Source of the DNA: Ignavibacteria bacterium UBA2333
GTDB lineage: Bacteria > Bacteroidota > Ignavibacteria > Kapaibacteriales > Kapaibacteriaceae
Length of the DNA stretch: 64,000 bases
Direction of reading: 5' to 3'
NCBI GenBank assembly: GCA_002344895.1
Contig: DDUR01000051.1
Coordinates: forward strand, 1 to 64,000
A model generated the notes under the pieces. It was given only the letters and a program-made list of their open reading frames with translations. It was not told where the DNA came from and did not search any database. The translations under genes were made by a program, and so were the position numbers. How positions within the stretch are numbered: the first letter of the stretch is position 1; each line of letters begins with the position of its first letter. Below are positions 16,825-24,013 of this stretch, piece after piece.

Positions 16825-17204
16825 GATTCCGTCGGAAAATACCGAGCGTTATACTCTGGCATCTCATCACGACGCCAGCGGCGATGACGCCCGGCCATAT
16901 CAAGCATGTCACGCGTTTCATCAACCGTCATTTTGAGGCGATCGGCAATGAGAGCGGCCTCAACATATCCGAGTTCGGACATCTGTCGGTCTATTTCCGC
17001 ATTGATACGAACATGGTTCTTCTTACGGACCGACATTGCGATACGAAAGACAACGAGGGCAAGAATGGTAAAGATTCCTGACAGGATGGAATTGCCCGTC
17101 CAGGACTCAGCATCGTTTACAAGTCCTCCCAGCATCATAACAGCGCCGAAGAGGGCGAACATCATGAGCAAACCGGAGAACATGAGGAGTAGTCTGTGAT
17201 TCAT
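16821..17204 (-). CDS. Small membrane protein with cytoplasmic helical tail
   Basis: A 127-residue protein of unknown function. Two hydrophobic segments (HRLLLMFSGLLMMFALFGAVMMLG and SILSGIFTILALVVFRIAM) are followed by a basic cytoplasmic part with 'MSELGYVEAALIADRLKMT', which looks like a winged-helix N-terminal helix pair. Similar two-helix-plus-wHTH proteins occur in FCB genomes. The ATG at 17204 is preferred to an in-frame start at 17234. It overlaps the GT2 start by 4 bp, so the three genes form one operon, reading divergently from the carboxylase gene. Confidence 0.55.
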   Translation of the reverse strand: MNHRLLLMFSGLLMMFALFGAVMMLGGLVNDAESWTGNSILSGIFTILALVVFRIAMSVRKKNHVRINAEIDRQMSELGYVEAALIADRLKMTVDETRDMLDMAGRHRRWRRDEMPEYNARYFPTES

Positions 17205-17272
17205 AGCTACGAAACTACGTCGTTGGGACGTCAAGGTTTCCGAAGTTTGTGCTTCACCTCATCGAAGCGACC

Positions 17273-18817
17273 ATGGCCGACAAGATTGAACAGCTCCGTA
17301 CACTCAAGGAACAAGCCCATCTCGGTGGAGGGCAGGCTCGAATTGACGCCCAGCATGCCAAGGGTAAACTCACGGCACGAGAGCGCCTTACGGTGCTGCT
17401 CGACGAAGGGTCGTTTCGAGAGACCGATATGTTGGCCCGGCACCGGAGTACGCGATTTGGACTTGAAAAACAGCGTCCTCTGGGTGACGGCGTCGTTACT
17501 GGCACAGGTACAATCCACGGCCGAACGGTCTGCGTGTTCTCGCAGGATTTCACCGTGTTTGGTGGCTCACTGAGCGAGGTTCATGCCGAAAAGATCTGCA
17601 AGATCATGGACCTCGCAATGAAGATTGGAGCTCCTGTTATTGGCTTAAATGATTCCGGAGGGGCGCGTATTCAGGAGGGTGTTGTCTCACTTGGTGGATA
17701 TGCCGACATCTTCCTACGGAATACCATGGCGAGCGGCGTCGTCCCACAGATTAGTGTTGTCCTTGGTCCGTGTGCTGGTGGTGCTGTGTATTCACCAGCG
17801 TTAACGGACTTCATTTTCATGACAAAGGGAACCAGTTACATGTTTGTAACGGGACCGGATGTTGTCAAGACGGTCACACACGAAGAGGTAACGTTTGAAG
17901 AGTTAGGTGGTGCCGATACACATGCCGAGCGCAGTGGTGTAGCACACTTTGCCCTGGAGAACGAAATTGAATGTCTGCTTGCCGTCCGAAAGATGATGTC
18001 GTATGTACCGATGAACAATCGTGAACAACCACCGCGGCGAACAACTTCGGACTCACCAACACGACTCAATGATAAACTCCGCAAGATAGTTCCGGCTAAT
18101 CCGAATACTCCCTATGACATGCGCGATGTTATCCGCGACGTTGTGGACGAGGCGGACTTCTTTGAAGTACATGCTGGATATGCAACGAACATTATCGTCG
18201 GTTTTGCTACACTTGATGGTCGTCCAATTGGAATCGTTGCTAATCAACCAGCGTCGTTAGCCGGCGTGTTAGACATTAATAGCAGCATCAAGGGGGCAAG
18301 GTTCGTTCGCTTCTGCGATGCATTTAACATCCCCCTGGTAGTGTTCGAAGACGTACCGGGTTTTTTGCCGGGAACCGATCAGGAATGGCGAGGAATTATC
18401 CGACATGGCGCAAAACTTCTGTACGCTTTCTGTGAGGCAACAGTACCAAAGGTTACTGTTATCACGCGAAAAGCCTACGGAGGAGCTTATGACGTGATGA
18501 ACTCTAAACACATTCGTGGAGACTATAACGTAGCCTGGCCTACGGCTGAGATTGCTGTCATGGGCGCAAAAGGTGCAGTAGAAATTCTCTATCGTAAGGA
18601 TATCGACAAAGCGGAAAGTCCAGCGGATAAAGCTAAAGAATTACAGGATTCCTATAACGAACAGTTTGCCAATCCGTACGAGGCAGCTGAGCGTGGATAT
18701 ATCGACGATGTTATCGAACCGCAGTATACGCGTAGTGAACTGATTCGTGCTTTACGAGTGCTAGAAACAAAGCGCGACAGTAATCCTTGGAAAAAGCATG
18801 GCAACATTCCGTTGTAG
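17273..18817 (+). CDS. Acyl-CoA (propionyl-CoA) carboxylase beta chain
   Basis: Carboxyltransferase subunit of a biotin-dependent acyl-CoA carboxylase, most like propionyl-CoA carboxylase beta (EC 6.4.1.3), 514 residues. The start '[20 protein letters not shown]' and '[17 protein letters not shown]' are typical. The N-domain oxyanion region '[18 protein letters not shown]' and C-domain '[19 protein letters not shown]' ... '[29 protein letters not shown]' ... '[14 protein letters not shown]' are intact. It would carboxylate propionyl-CoA from branched or odd-chain catabolism, which fits the nearby leucine dehydrogenase. No biotin-carboxylase or BCCP gene is in the window, so the partner is encoded elsewhere. 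Confidence 0.92.
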   Translation: MADKIEQLRTLKEQAHLGGGQARIDAQHAKGKLTARERLTVLLDEGSFRETDMLARHRSTRFGLEKQRPLGDGVVTGTGTIHGRTVCVFSQDFTVFGGSLSEVHAEKICKIMDLAMKIGAPVIGLNDSGGARIQEGVVSLGGYADIFLRNTMASGVVPQISVVLGPCAGGAVYSPALTDFIFMTKGTSYMFVTGPDVVKTVTHEEVTFEELGGADTHAERSGVAHFALENEIECLLAVRKMMSYVPMNNREQPPRRTTSDSPTRLNDKLRKIVPANPNTPYDMRDVIRDVVDEADFFEVHAGYATNIIVGFATLDGRPIGIVANQPASLAGVLDINSSIKGARFVRFCDAFNIPLVVFEDVPGFLPGTDQEWRGIIRHGAKLLYAFCEATVPKVTVITRKAYGGAYDVMNSKHIRGDYNVAWPTAEIAVMGAKGAVEILYRKDIDKAESPADKAKELQDSYNEQFANPYEAAERGYIDDVIEPQYTRSELIRALRVLETKRDSNPWKKHGNIPL

Positions 18818-18901
18818 TTTACATGTGATGGTAGGTTTTCTCTCGTACGTTCTCTTCGTAGTGGTGGTCGTATACGTCAGTAACGTTGAGCACGTAAACA
18901 A

Positions 18902-19501
18902 TCACGGCTCACCAACAACGATTACACATGCACGTGAGTACGTGACGTGTGATCCGATACCAACACCAATAGCCGTGTAGTTGGGAGCAAGAAGACTCTT
19001 CCGATGTCCACGGTCAGGTGTTCCTTCATCGACGAGAAACGATGCAACGATGAGTTCGGCCGTCATGTGGCCGTAGGTTACATTCTCTCCGTACGAAGTG
19101 AACCGACCAAACTTTGCAATTCTTGTTGATGGGTCCGAACCGTCATGACCGATGTGACCCATCGTGCCGTACGTTTCAATATCGAGGGCATGCAGATCTG
19201 CAGCTGCTTGTAGAGCATCACTAATGATAAGGGGCGGAAGGGGCTTCAGCTTCTTGAGCACCGTGCGAACTTCAAGTACCGCTCGTCGCAGAGCTGTAGG
19301 ATCCTTGGTAAACGACCGAACGTGACGCTCATAACGATCAACTGCGGGGATAAACGACGCAGGATCAGATCGGACACTATTGACAACAGCGACGACGTTA
19401 GCCTCCAGACTATCGGGTCGATGACGTACGATCGGGGCGTGTGAGCCTTCCTGAATACTGAACACAGTAACAAGCAAGGCTACAAGAATTTCGGCAAGCA
19501 T
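18902..19501 (-). CDS. CAP-domain (SCP/PR-1) extracellular protein
   Basis: A 199-residue exported protein with a short N-terminal signal (MLAEILVALLVTVFSIQEG) and a CAP/SCP domain: 'LQAAADLHALDIETYGTMGHIGHDGSDPSTRIAKFG', 'YGENVTYG', 'PDRGHRKSLLAPNYTAIGVG'. The conserved His and Glu positions of the CAP cavity are present. Bacterial members are extracellular with poorly known roles. 'LKKLKPLPPLIISDALQAAA' carries a dispersed GCCCC word. It is 7 bp downstream of marR on the same strand and convergent with the carboxylase gene. The 84-bp gap between them holds no clear terminator. Confidence 0.85.
   Translation of the reverse strand: MLAEILVALLVTVFSIQEGSHAPIVRHRPDSLEANVVAVVNSVRSDPASFIPAVDRYERHVRSFTKDPTALRRAVLEVRTVLKKLKPLPPLIISDALQAAADLHALDIETYGTMGHIGHDGSDPSTRIAKFGRFTSYGENVTYGHMTAELIVASFLVDEGTPDRGHRKSLLAPNYTAIGVGIGSHVTYSRACVIVVGEP
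19231..19244 (-). repeat. GCCCC-TTCC-GCCCC word
   Basis: Minus-strand copy inside the CAP-domain gene, over codons for Lys-Pro-Leu-Pro-Pro-Leu, and followed by TTAT on that strand. Confidence 0.6.
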
Positions 19502-19508
19502 GCCGCTA

Positions 19509-19988
19509 TTATGCGGAATTTTTCACTTCTGCGCCGTAAATACGCTCGCAGAGTGACGTCAGGACCATTGCCTCTTCAGAGGTAAGACGTCCAGCTATTT
19601 CGGCGTTAACCTGATCGACAGCAGGCTGCATCTTTCGAAGGATGTCCAATCCAGCCTCAGTAATGTAGGTCATTGACAATCGGCCGTCAGCTTCACTCTT
19701 CGTGCGCTGTGCGAGGCCAGCCGAAACCAGACGATCAATGAGTCGCGTAACATCGGGTGCCGTATGAATCATACGCTCAATGATGTCACAACGTGCGTGG
19801 CCGGCCGGATACACACCGCGAAGTATTCTCAGAACATTGTACTGAGGCGTTGTGAGACCATATTCCTCACAAATCTTCTCTACCTGGCGATCCAGATAAT
19901 CAGCACACACTAACACGCTGAGGACCGCTTCCTGATACGGACTCGCGAAGGATGACTGCTTAAGTCGTTCTCGAAGTGCTTCTCCCAT
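19509..19988 (-). CDS. MarR-family transcriptional regulator
   Basis: A 159-residue MarR-type winged-helix repressor. The DNA-binding core is seen as 'YGLTTPQYNVLRILRG', 'CDIIERMIHTAPDVTRLIDRLVSAGLAQR' and the wing 'KSEADGRLSMTYITEAG'. Family members respond to phenolic ligands or oxidants and usually control adjacent genes; here the CAP-domain gene follows by 7 bp. The ATG at 19988 is chosen; the in-frame upstream stretch runs through the REP-like palindrome (reading Lys-Val-Pro-Gly-Thr) and is unlikely to be translated. TATCTTCG at 19995-20002 on this strand resembles a -7 box, which would make the mRNA nearly leaderless. Confidence 0.88.
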   Translation of the reverse strand: MGEALRERLKQSSFASPYQEAVLSVLVCADYLDRQVEKICEEYGLTTPQYNVLRILRGVYPAGHARCDIIERMIHTAPDVTRLIDRLVSAGLAQRTKSEADGRLSMTYITEAGLDILRKMQPAVDQVNAEIAGRLTSEEAMVLTSLCERIYGAEVKNSA

Positions 19989-20048
19989 GACAGGCGAAGA
20001 TACAAAAAAACGTGTTGCCACACACATGCGAGATTCACACGAAAATGG

Positions 20049-20084
20049 GAAGGTGCCGGGGACCTTTAGGTCCCCGGCACCTTC
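20049..20084. repeat. REP-like perfect 17-bp palindrome
   Basis: A 17-bp stem (GAAGGTGCCGGGGACCT and its exact inverse) with a TT loop, in the gap between prfA and marR. It is far more GC-rich than its surroundings and is flanked by an A-run (20085-20090) rather than a T-tail in either reading direction, so it is not a standard terminator. A partial GGTGCC copy at 20092-20097 on the minus strand strengthens the REP-like look. Confidence 0.65.
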
Positions 20085-20105
20085 AAAAAAGGGCACCGAA
20101 AACTT

Positions 20106-21173
20106 TTACTGTGAGCCGACCTTCGAATCGGCAATACGTAATGCTGCGAGGAGGTCGTCAAGGTCGCCATTGACCACACTTTCAAGTGCACGGTTCTTTC
20201 CCTCGCCCTCGAGCCGATGGTCTGTAACGCGGTTCTGAGGCCAGTTGTACGTGCGGATCTTTTCTGATCGGTCGCCACTGCGAACCATGGATTTACGGGC
20301 ACCAGCGACGCTGGCATGGCGTTTCTCGAGCTCGAGTTCATACAGCCGCGCACGCAGTACCTTCATGGCCTTTTCGCGGTTCTTGAGCTGCGAACGCTCG
20401 TCCTGGCACTGTACGACAATGTTTGTAGGTAGGTGGACAATTCGAACGGCCGTTTCGACCTTGTTAACGTTTTGGCCCCCTTTGCCCCCTGACCGGAAGA
20501 TGTCGATACGAAGGTCATTGTCGTTGATCACAACGTCAACCTCCTCAGCCTCCGGCAGAACGGCTACCGTGGCCGCACTCGTATGAACACGTCCTTGCGT
20601 TTCGGTTTCGGGCACACGCTGGACACGGTGTACACCACTTTCGTACTTCAGCGTGCCGTATGCTTCGTCGGCCTGTACCTCAAATGTGATTTCCTTAAAA
20701 CCACCAAGATCACTTTCCGTGTGGTCAACCACGGCAATAGGCCAGCCACGACGTTCACAATAGCGTGTGTACATCCGGAAGAGGTCTGCAGCAAACAGAG
20801 CAGCCTCGTCGCCACCAGTCCCCGCACGAATCTCTACGATACAGGGCTTAAGATCTTCAGGATCACGTGGAACGAGCAGTCGCTCAAGTTCCGGACCCAT
20901 TGCTTCCATCTGAGATGTAAGCTCTCGGATCTCGTCATGAGCCATTTGCCGTAGTTCAGCGTCGGCAGCCGTATCACTTGCGAGTGCCCGGCTATCAGCT
21001 AGTTGTCGCACTAATCGTAGGTACCGCTCGGCGGCATCGGCGACCGGACGTAATGCAGCAAACTCCCTCGATGCTTCGCGAAGCAGGCGAGGGTTATTTA
21101 CGGTGTTCGGATCGTTCAGCGACTGCTCAACTTCCTTAAACCGGTCGATGACGGACTGGAGGCGTTCTTCCAC
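20106..21173 (-). CDS. prfA: Peptide chain release factor 1
   Basis: Class I release factor of about 355 residues that reads UAA/UAG and hydrolyses peptidyl-tRNA. The RF1 features are visible: 'GVHRVQRVPETETQGRVHTS' with the PxT codon-recognition tripeptide as PET, then the catalytic GGQ in 'RSGGKGGQNVNKVETAVRI' and 'QCQDERSQLKNREKAMKVL'. The GTG at 21173 is chosen since family members start with 'EERLQSVIDRFKEVE'; an in-frame ATG at 21233 would add 20 unconserved residues and leave 2 bp to the divergent lipoprotein gene. A GCCCC word lies over the codons just before GGQ. Confidence 0.92.
   Translation of the reverse strand: MEERLQSVIDRFKEVEQSLNDPNTVNNPRLLREASREFAALRPVADAAERYLRLVRQLADSRALASDTAADAELRQMAHDEIRELTSQMEAMGPELERLLVPRDPEDLKPCIVEIRAGTGGDEAALFAADLFRMYTRYCERRGWPIAVVDHTESDLGGFKEITFEVQADEAYGTLKYESGVHRVQRVPETETQGRVHTSAATVAVLPEAEEVDVVINDNDLRIDIFRSGGKGGQNVNKVETAVRIVHLPTNIVVQCQDERSQLKNREKAMKVLRARLYELELEKRHASVAGARKSMVRSGDRSEKIRTYNWPQNRVTDHRLEGEGKNRALESVVNGDLDDLLAALRIADSKVGSQ
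20475..20488 (+). repeat. GCCCC-CTTT-GCCCC word
   Basis: Plus-strand copy within prfA (minus gene); sense codons give Gly-Gly-Lys-Gly-Gly next to the catalytic GGQ. Confidence 0.6.
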
Positions 21174-21235
21174 GGGGACGCAAAAATATCGCAACTTGCC
21201 GTTCGTTCCGGCTTGCTGGCATTCTTTACCCAAAC

Positions 21236-23209
21236 ATGCGCCTCAAAAACCTCCTTACGTTTCTCACCGTTCTTGCAGTTCTTCTTGTGTCGTGTGCAAG
21301 TGAGGACGAGAATATCGTGAACCCGCCTCCAGGGAGCGTTAACGTTGGTCTCCGCTTCTTTAATGGCGTGCCCGACGGTGTAGCACGAAGGCTACTCCTT
21401 GAACGAAACATCCAAACTCTCCCGGTGAATTCCGGGGCTATGAGTTCTGTAGTTGCTGCCCCGTCGGATTCGAGTCTTCTCGAAGTTGTCGCTGGCACAA
21501 CGACTGAACTATTAACGGCAGATCGTCAACGATTCTCACGGAATTCAATCTATACCGTCGTTGCAATGGCAGACTCGGCTACAGGCCAGTCGTTTGACAC
21601 AGTCCTACTCTTCCCATCAACGGCAATCCTTGGAACGGTGCCACTTGCACAGGTTCGTTTGATTAACGCCGTTCCATCGCCAGATCTACGCTACGATGTT
21701 CGGATAGGCTGCCCAAGCGGCCCTTCATTACCTGGCTCGTCTGTTAGCTTCCGGAACTCATCGCTGTATCGCGAGGTGCCCCCTGGTGTAAATGTCTTCA
21801 CCATCGTGGAAGAGTCGCCTACTGGAACAACAATTCTTGGTACCTATGAATGTGACCTTGCCGCGCGACGTCCATACTCCTTTCTCTTCTTCCGTCGTAC
21901 ATCAAACGCAGAAACGTCCATCGCTCTTTACGACGAAGGTGATAGTACAGAAAATCTCGAACGTCCGCTCACGACCGTTTCCGAGCGGACATCTCTCATG
22001 CGTGTGCTCAACGTCGGTTCAACACCCGTATCTGTTGTAAATACTTCAACAACCCAAACGTTGGTTCAAGATCTTGCACCACGGCGCCTCACACAGTACA
22101 TATCACTCCCAACATGTGAACGGACGACGCCAGATGTTTTCGAATCACAGTTTTCGGATGGTCGTGAAGCGTTTGACTCAACGTCTCTAAATGTTCGTGA
22201 TCGGTACACGCTCATTACGTGTGACACGGGCTCTAACGCACAGATCATCATTGTGCCGCCGACACCTCTTGTTTATGGGGCAGAAGGGGCGTCCAAAGTT
22301 CGTGTTGTTCATGCAGCGGCAAGGGCAGGAAGTGTTGTTGTGTCTGTAGGTGCGCGTAATGATCCTACAGCACCAAATGGATACTCTCCAGGATCAACGT
22401 TGGCAAGAGATCTGACATTTGACAACACATCAGGCGTGGTGCTCTTGCCCCCTGGCCCCTTACCACTTACCGTAACGTCATCATCAACACCGACGACAAT
22501 TCGAGCAATTGGTTCTTCTTCCATTGAAGCTGGTAGGTCATATCTCATCATCGTAGCAGATAGAGATGGTGGAGGAATTGATCTTCTCGTTGTTGAGGAT
22601 AGTGAAGAGAATAAACCAGCAACTCCTATTGATGATGCGGTATTCGCGCGCGTTGTAAATGCATCAGTTGCCTCCGACGTTGTACCTGCAAGTCTTGGGA
22701 ACGTTGTTACAGACGGCAAACTTTTCATTGGAAACTCGTTTGCAACAGTCATACCTCAGGGATCAACGTCGATTTCCATCGGAGGCGCAACGAGTACTGT
22801 AGATGCGATACAAGGTTTGAGAATTCTGGCAATACGCGCAGATGGAGGTGGACAACCGAATGTGATCACGGTGAGAACGGCACCGCTTGAAACAATTCGT
22901 GGAAGTTCTCAACGACGGGTAGTGAATGCAACAGCAGACGTGCCATTTATCTCCATCAATTACGATTCGATTTCCGTCGATCCGGCAATCGATGAGATAT
23001 TCGTTACACGTGTAGCGTTTGGCGAAACGACCGTGCCCGACAGGATAGATCGTGAACGTCGAGGATCATTCTACGTTTTTGATTCTGACACACGGAAGGA
23101 ACTCTACAGGCTTCCTATTTCGTTCGGACCTCTTGGCAACTCGTACACTCTCGTCGTCATGGGACGTAAGGAGACTGGATATTCCGTGCTCGTCTTGCAG
23201 GAGTATTAA
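21236..23209 (+). CDS. DUF4397-domain surface lipoprotein
   Basis: Lipoprotein of 657 residues; the lipobox is LVSC with Cys20. The body contains several repeats of DUF4397-like beta-sandwich modules, recognisable by 'RFFNGVPD', 'VRLINAVPSPDLRYDVRIG', 'VRVVHAAARAGSVVVSVGA', 'ARVVNASVASDVVPASLGN' and 'RRVVNATADVPFISINYD', each opening with the R(V/L)(V/I)NA pattern of the family. DUF4397 proteins are widespread surface lipoproteins in Bacteroidota, often called fasciclin-adjacent or adhesin-like, with unknown ligands. It has two GCCCC words about 170 bp apart. A 42-bp gap separates it from the next secreted-protein gene. Confidence 0.82.
   Translation: MRLKNLLTFLTVLAVLLVSCASEDENIVNPPPGSVNVGLRFFNGVPDGVARRLLLERNIQTLPVNSGAMSSVVAAPSDSSLLEVVAGTTTELLTADRQRFSRNSIYTVVAMADSATGQSFDTVLLFPSTAILGTVPLAQVRLINAVPSPDLRYDVRIGCPSGPSLPGSSVSFRNSSLYREVPPGVNVFTIVEESPTGTTILGTYECDLAARRPYSFLFFRRTSNAETSIALYDEGDSTENLERPLTTVSERTSLMRVLNVGSTPVSVVNTSTTQTLVQDLAPRRLTQYISLPTCERTTPDVFESQFSDGREAFDSTSLNVRDRYTLITCDTGSNAQIIIVPPTPLVYGAEGASKVRVVHAAARAGSVVVSVGARNDPTAPNGYSPGSTLARDLTFDNTSGVVLLPPGPLPLTVTSSSTPTTIRAIGSSSIEAGRSYLIIVADRDGGGIDLLVVEDSEENKPATPIDDAVFARVVNASVASDVVPASLGNVVTDGKLFIGNSFATVIPQGSTSISIGGATSTVDAIQGLRILAIRADGGGQPNVITVRTAPLETIRGSSQRRVVNATADVPFISINYDSISVDPAIDEIFVTRVAFGETTVPDRIDRERRGSFYVFDSDTRKELYRLPISFGPLGNSYTLVVMGRKETGYSVLVLQEY
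22277..22290 (-). repeat. GCCCC-TTCT-GCCCC word
   Basis: Minus-strand copy in the DUF4397 lipoprotein gene; sense codons give Tyr-Gly-Ala-Glu-Gly-Ala. Confidence 0.6.
22447..22459 (+). repeat. GCCCC-CTG-GCCCC word
   Basis: Plus-strand copy with a 3-nt spacer in the DUF4397 lipoprotein gene, followed by TTAC; codons give Pro-Pro-Gly-Pro-Leu. Confidence 0.6.
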
Positions 23210-23232
23210 CAAACTTCCAACCAGAGGCGAAG

Positions 23233-23240
23233 TATATTTG
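23233..23240 (+). promoter_or_regulatory. Candidate -7 box (TATATTTG)
   Basis: TATATTTG matches the Bacteroidota TAnnTTTG box and lies 11 bp before the ATG at 23252. No convincing TTG lies about 19 bp upstream. If used, the mRNA would be almost leaderless. Confidence 0.35.
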
Positions 23241-23251
23241 CCGTTCCTCGT

Positions 23252-24013
23252 ATGACCACGTCCCTCCGCACCACACTTTTGGCCGCCGCTATCGTCGCCA
23301 TATCCGCTGTGACTATGTCTTCAGCGGAAACGATTTCCGTGCCGGCTGTCACAACGGTTCCGTCAGGCACTGTGGCCAACATCGTCATTTCGGGCTCATT
23401 TGAGTCCGGAGGCACAGCCAGGCTCACACTGTCCTATCCAGCGAACATTCTTCGGATACGTGGCATTCGTGGTGCATCGGCGTGGGGAATGCGATGCGAG
23501 AATCCGATCATCATTGGTGACGATGTATCGTCGACAACCGGGACAATCACTTTTGAATGTTCAGATGTTAGCTCTGGCATACATGACACAGTCGCCGTAC
23601 TTGAGTGCGACATTCTTGTGGGCGGATCGTTAGAGGGACTTCTTGTCCCAACTGCGCTCCGACGAAACGGTGCTGATGTTACAAATGCAGTCTTTGGGAG
23701 TGGACTTGTACGGAGAGATGGACAACCGGTAGGTATTGTGCCGCCGTCGGACGTAATCACATCTGTCTATCCAAATCCGATGAGGGAAACCGCTCGAATC
23801 GTCTTCACGATGGAGACGTCCGGTACCGCACGTTTTGCCATTCTGAATGCTCAGGGGCGGCTTGTTCGCGAACTCCCGGCAGTCGTCGCGGTACGCGGTG
23901 AGAATGACATAGCTCTCGAAGTCGAGCCATGGGAACTCGCAAGCGGATCGTACATTCTTCAGCTTCGCACTGAATCTTCTGCATCACTGTATTCATTTGT
24001 GGTGATGCGGTGA
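23252..24013 (+). CDS. Secreted cohesin-like protein with T9SS sorting tail
   Basis: A 253-residue secreted protein: signal peptide to about residue 25 (ending VTMSSAE), a cohesin/carbohydrate-binding-like beta domain ('VPSGTVANIVISGSFESGGTARLTLSYPANILRI', 'TITFECSDV'), and a C-terminal type A sorting domain 'ITSVYPNPMRETARIVFTME' ... 'SGSYILQLRTESSASLYSFVVMR'. The order suits a small type IX cargo, perhaps a scaffold subunit, by inference. Its stop codon overlaps the GTG start of the following IgGFc-binding-like gene by 4 bp, so the two are translationally coupled and may act together at the surface. Confidence 0.8.
   Translation: MTTSLRTTLLAAAIVAISAVTMSSAETISVPAVTTVPSGTVANIVISGSFESGGTARLTLSYPANILRIRGIRGASAWGMRCENPIIIGDDVSSTTGTITFECSDVSSGIHDTVAVLECDILVGGSLEGLLVPTALRRNGADVTNAVFGSGLVRRDGQPVGIVPPSDVITSVYPNPMRETARIVFTMETSGTARFAILNAQGRLVRELPAVVAVRGENDIALEVEPWELASGSYILQLRTESSASLYSFVVMR

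Noticed and set aside
18828..18980. Small hydrophobic plus-strand ORF (MVGFLSYVLFVVVVVYVS)
   Set aside because: It might be a tiny membrane protein, but it runs into the CAP gene 3' end in antisense and lacks a clear ribosome-binding site, so it is not supported.
20049..20084. REP-like palindrome as a terminator
   Set aside because: The hairpin is strong but has no T-tail in either direction, in contrast to 11044-11073 and 50847-50897.
20066..20353. Minus-strand ORF spanning the prfA end and the palindrome
   Set aside because: Out-of-frame with prfA, which is unambiguous over the same bases; composition is poor.
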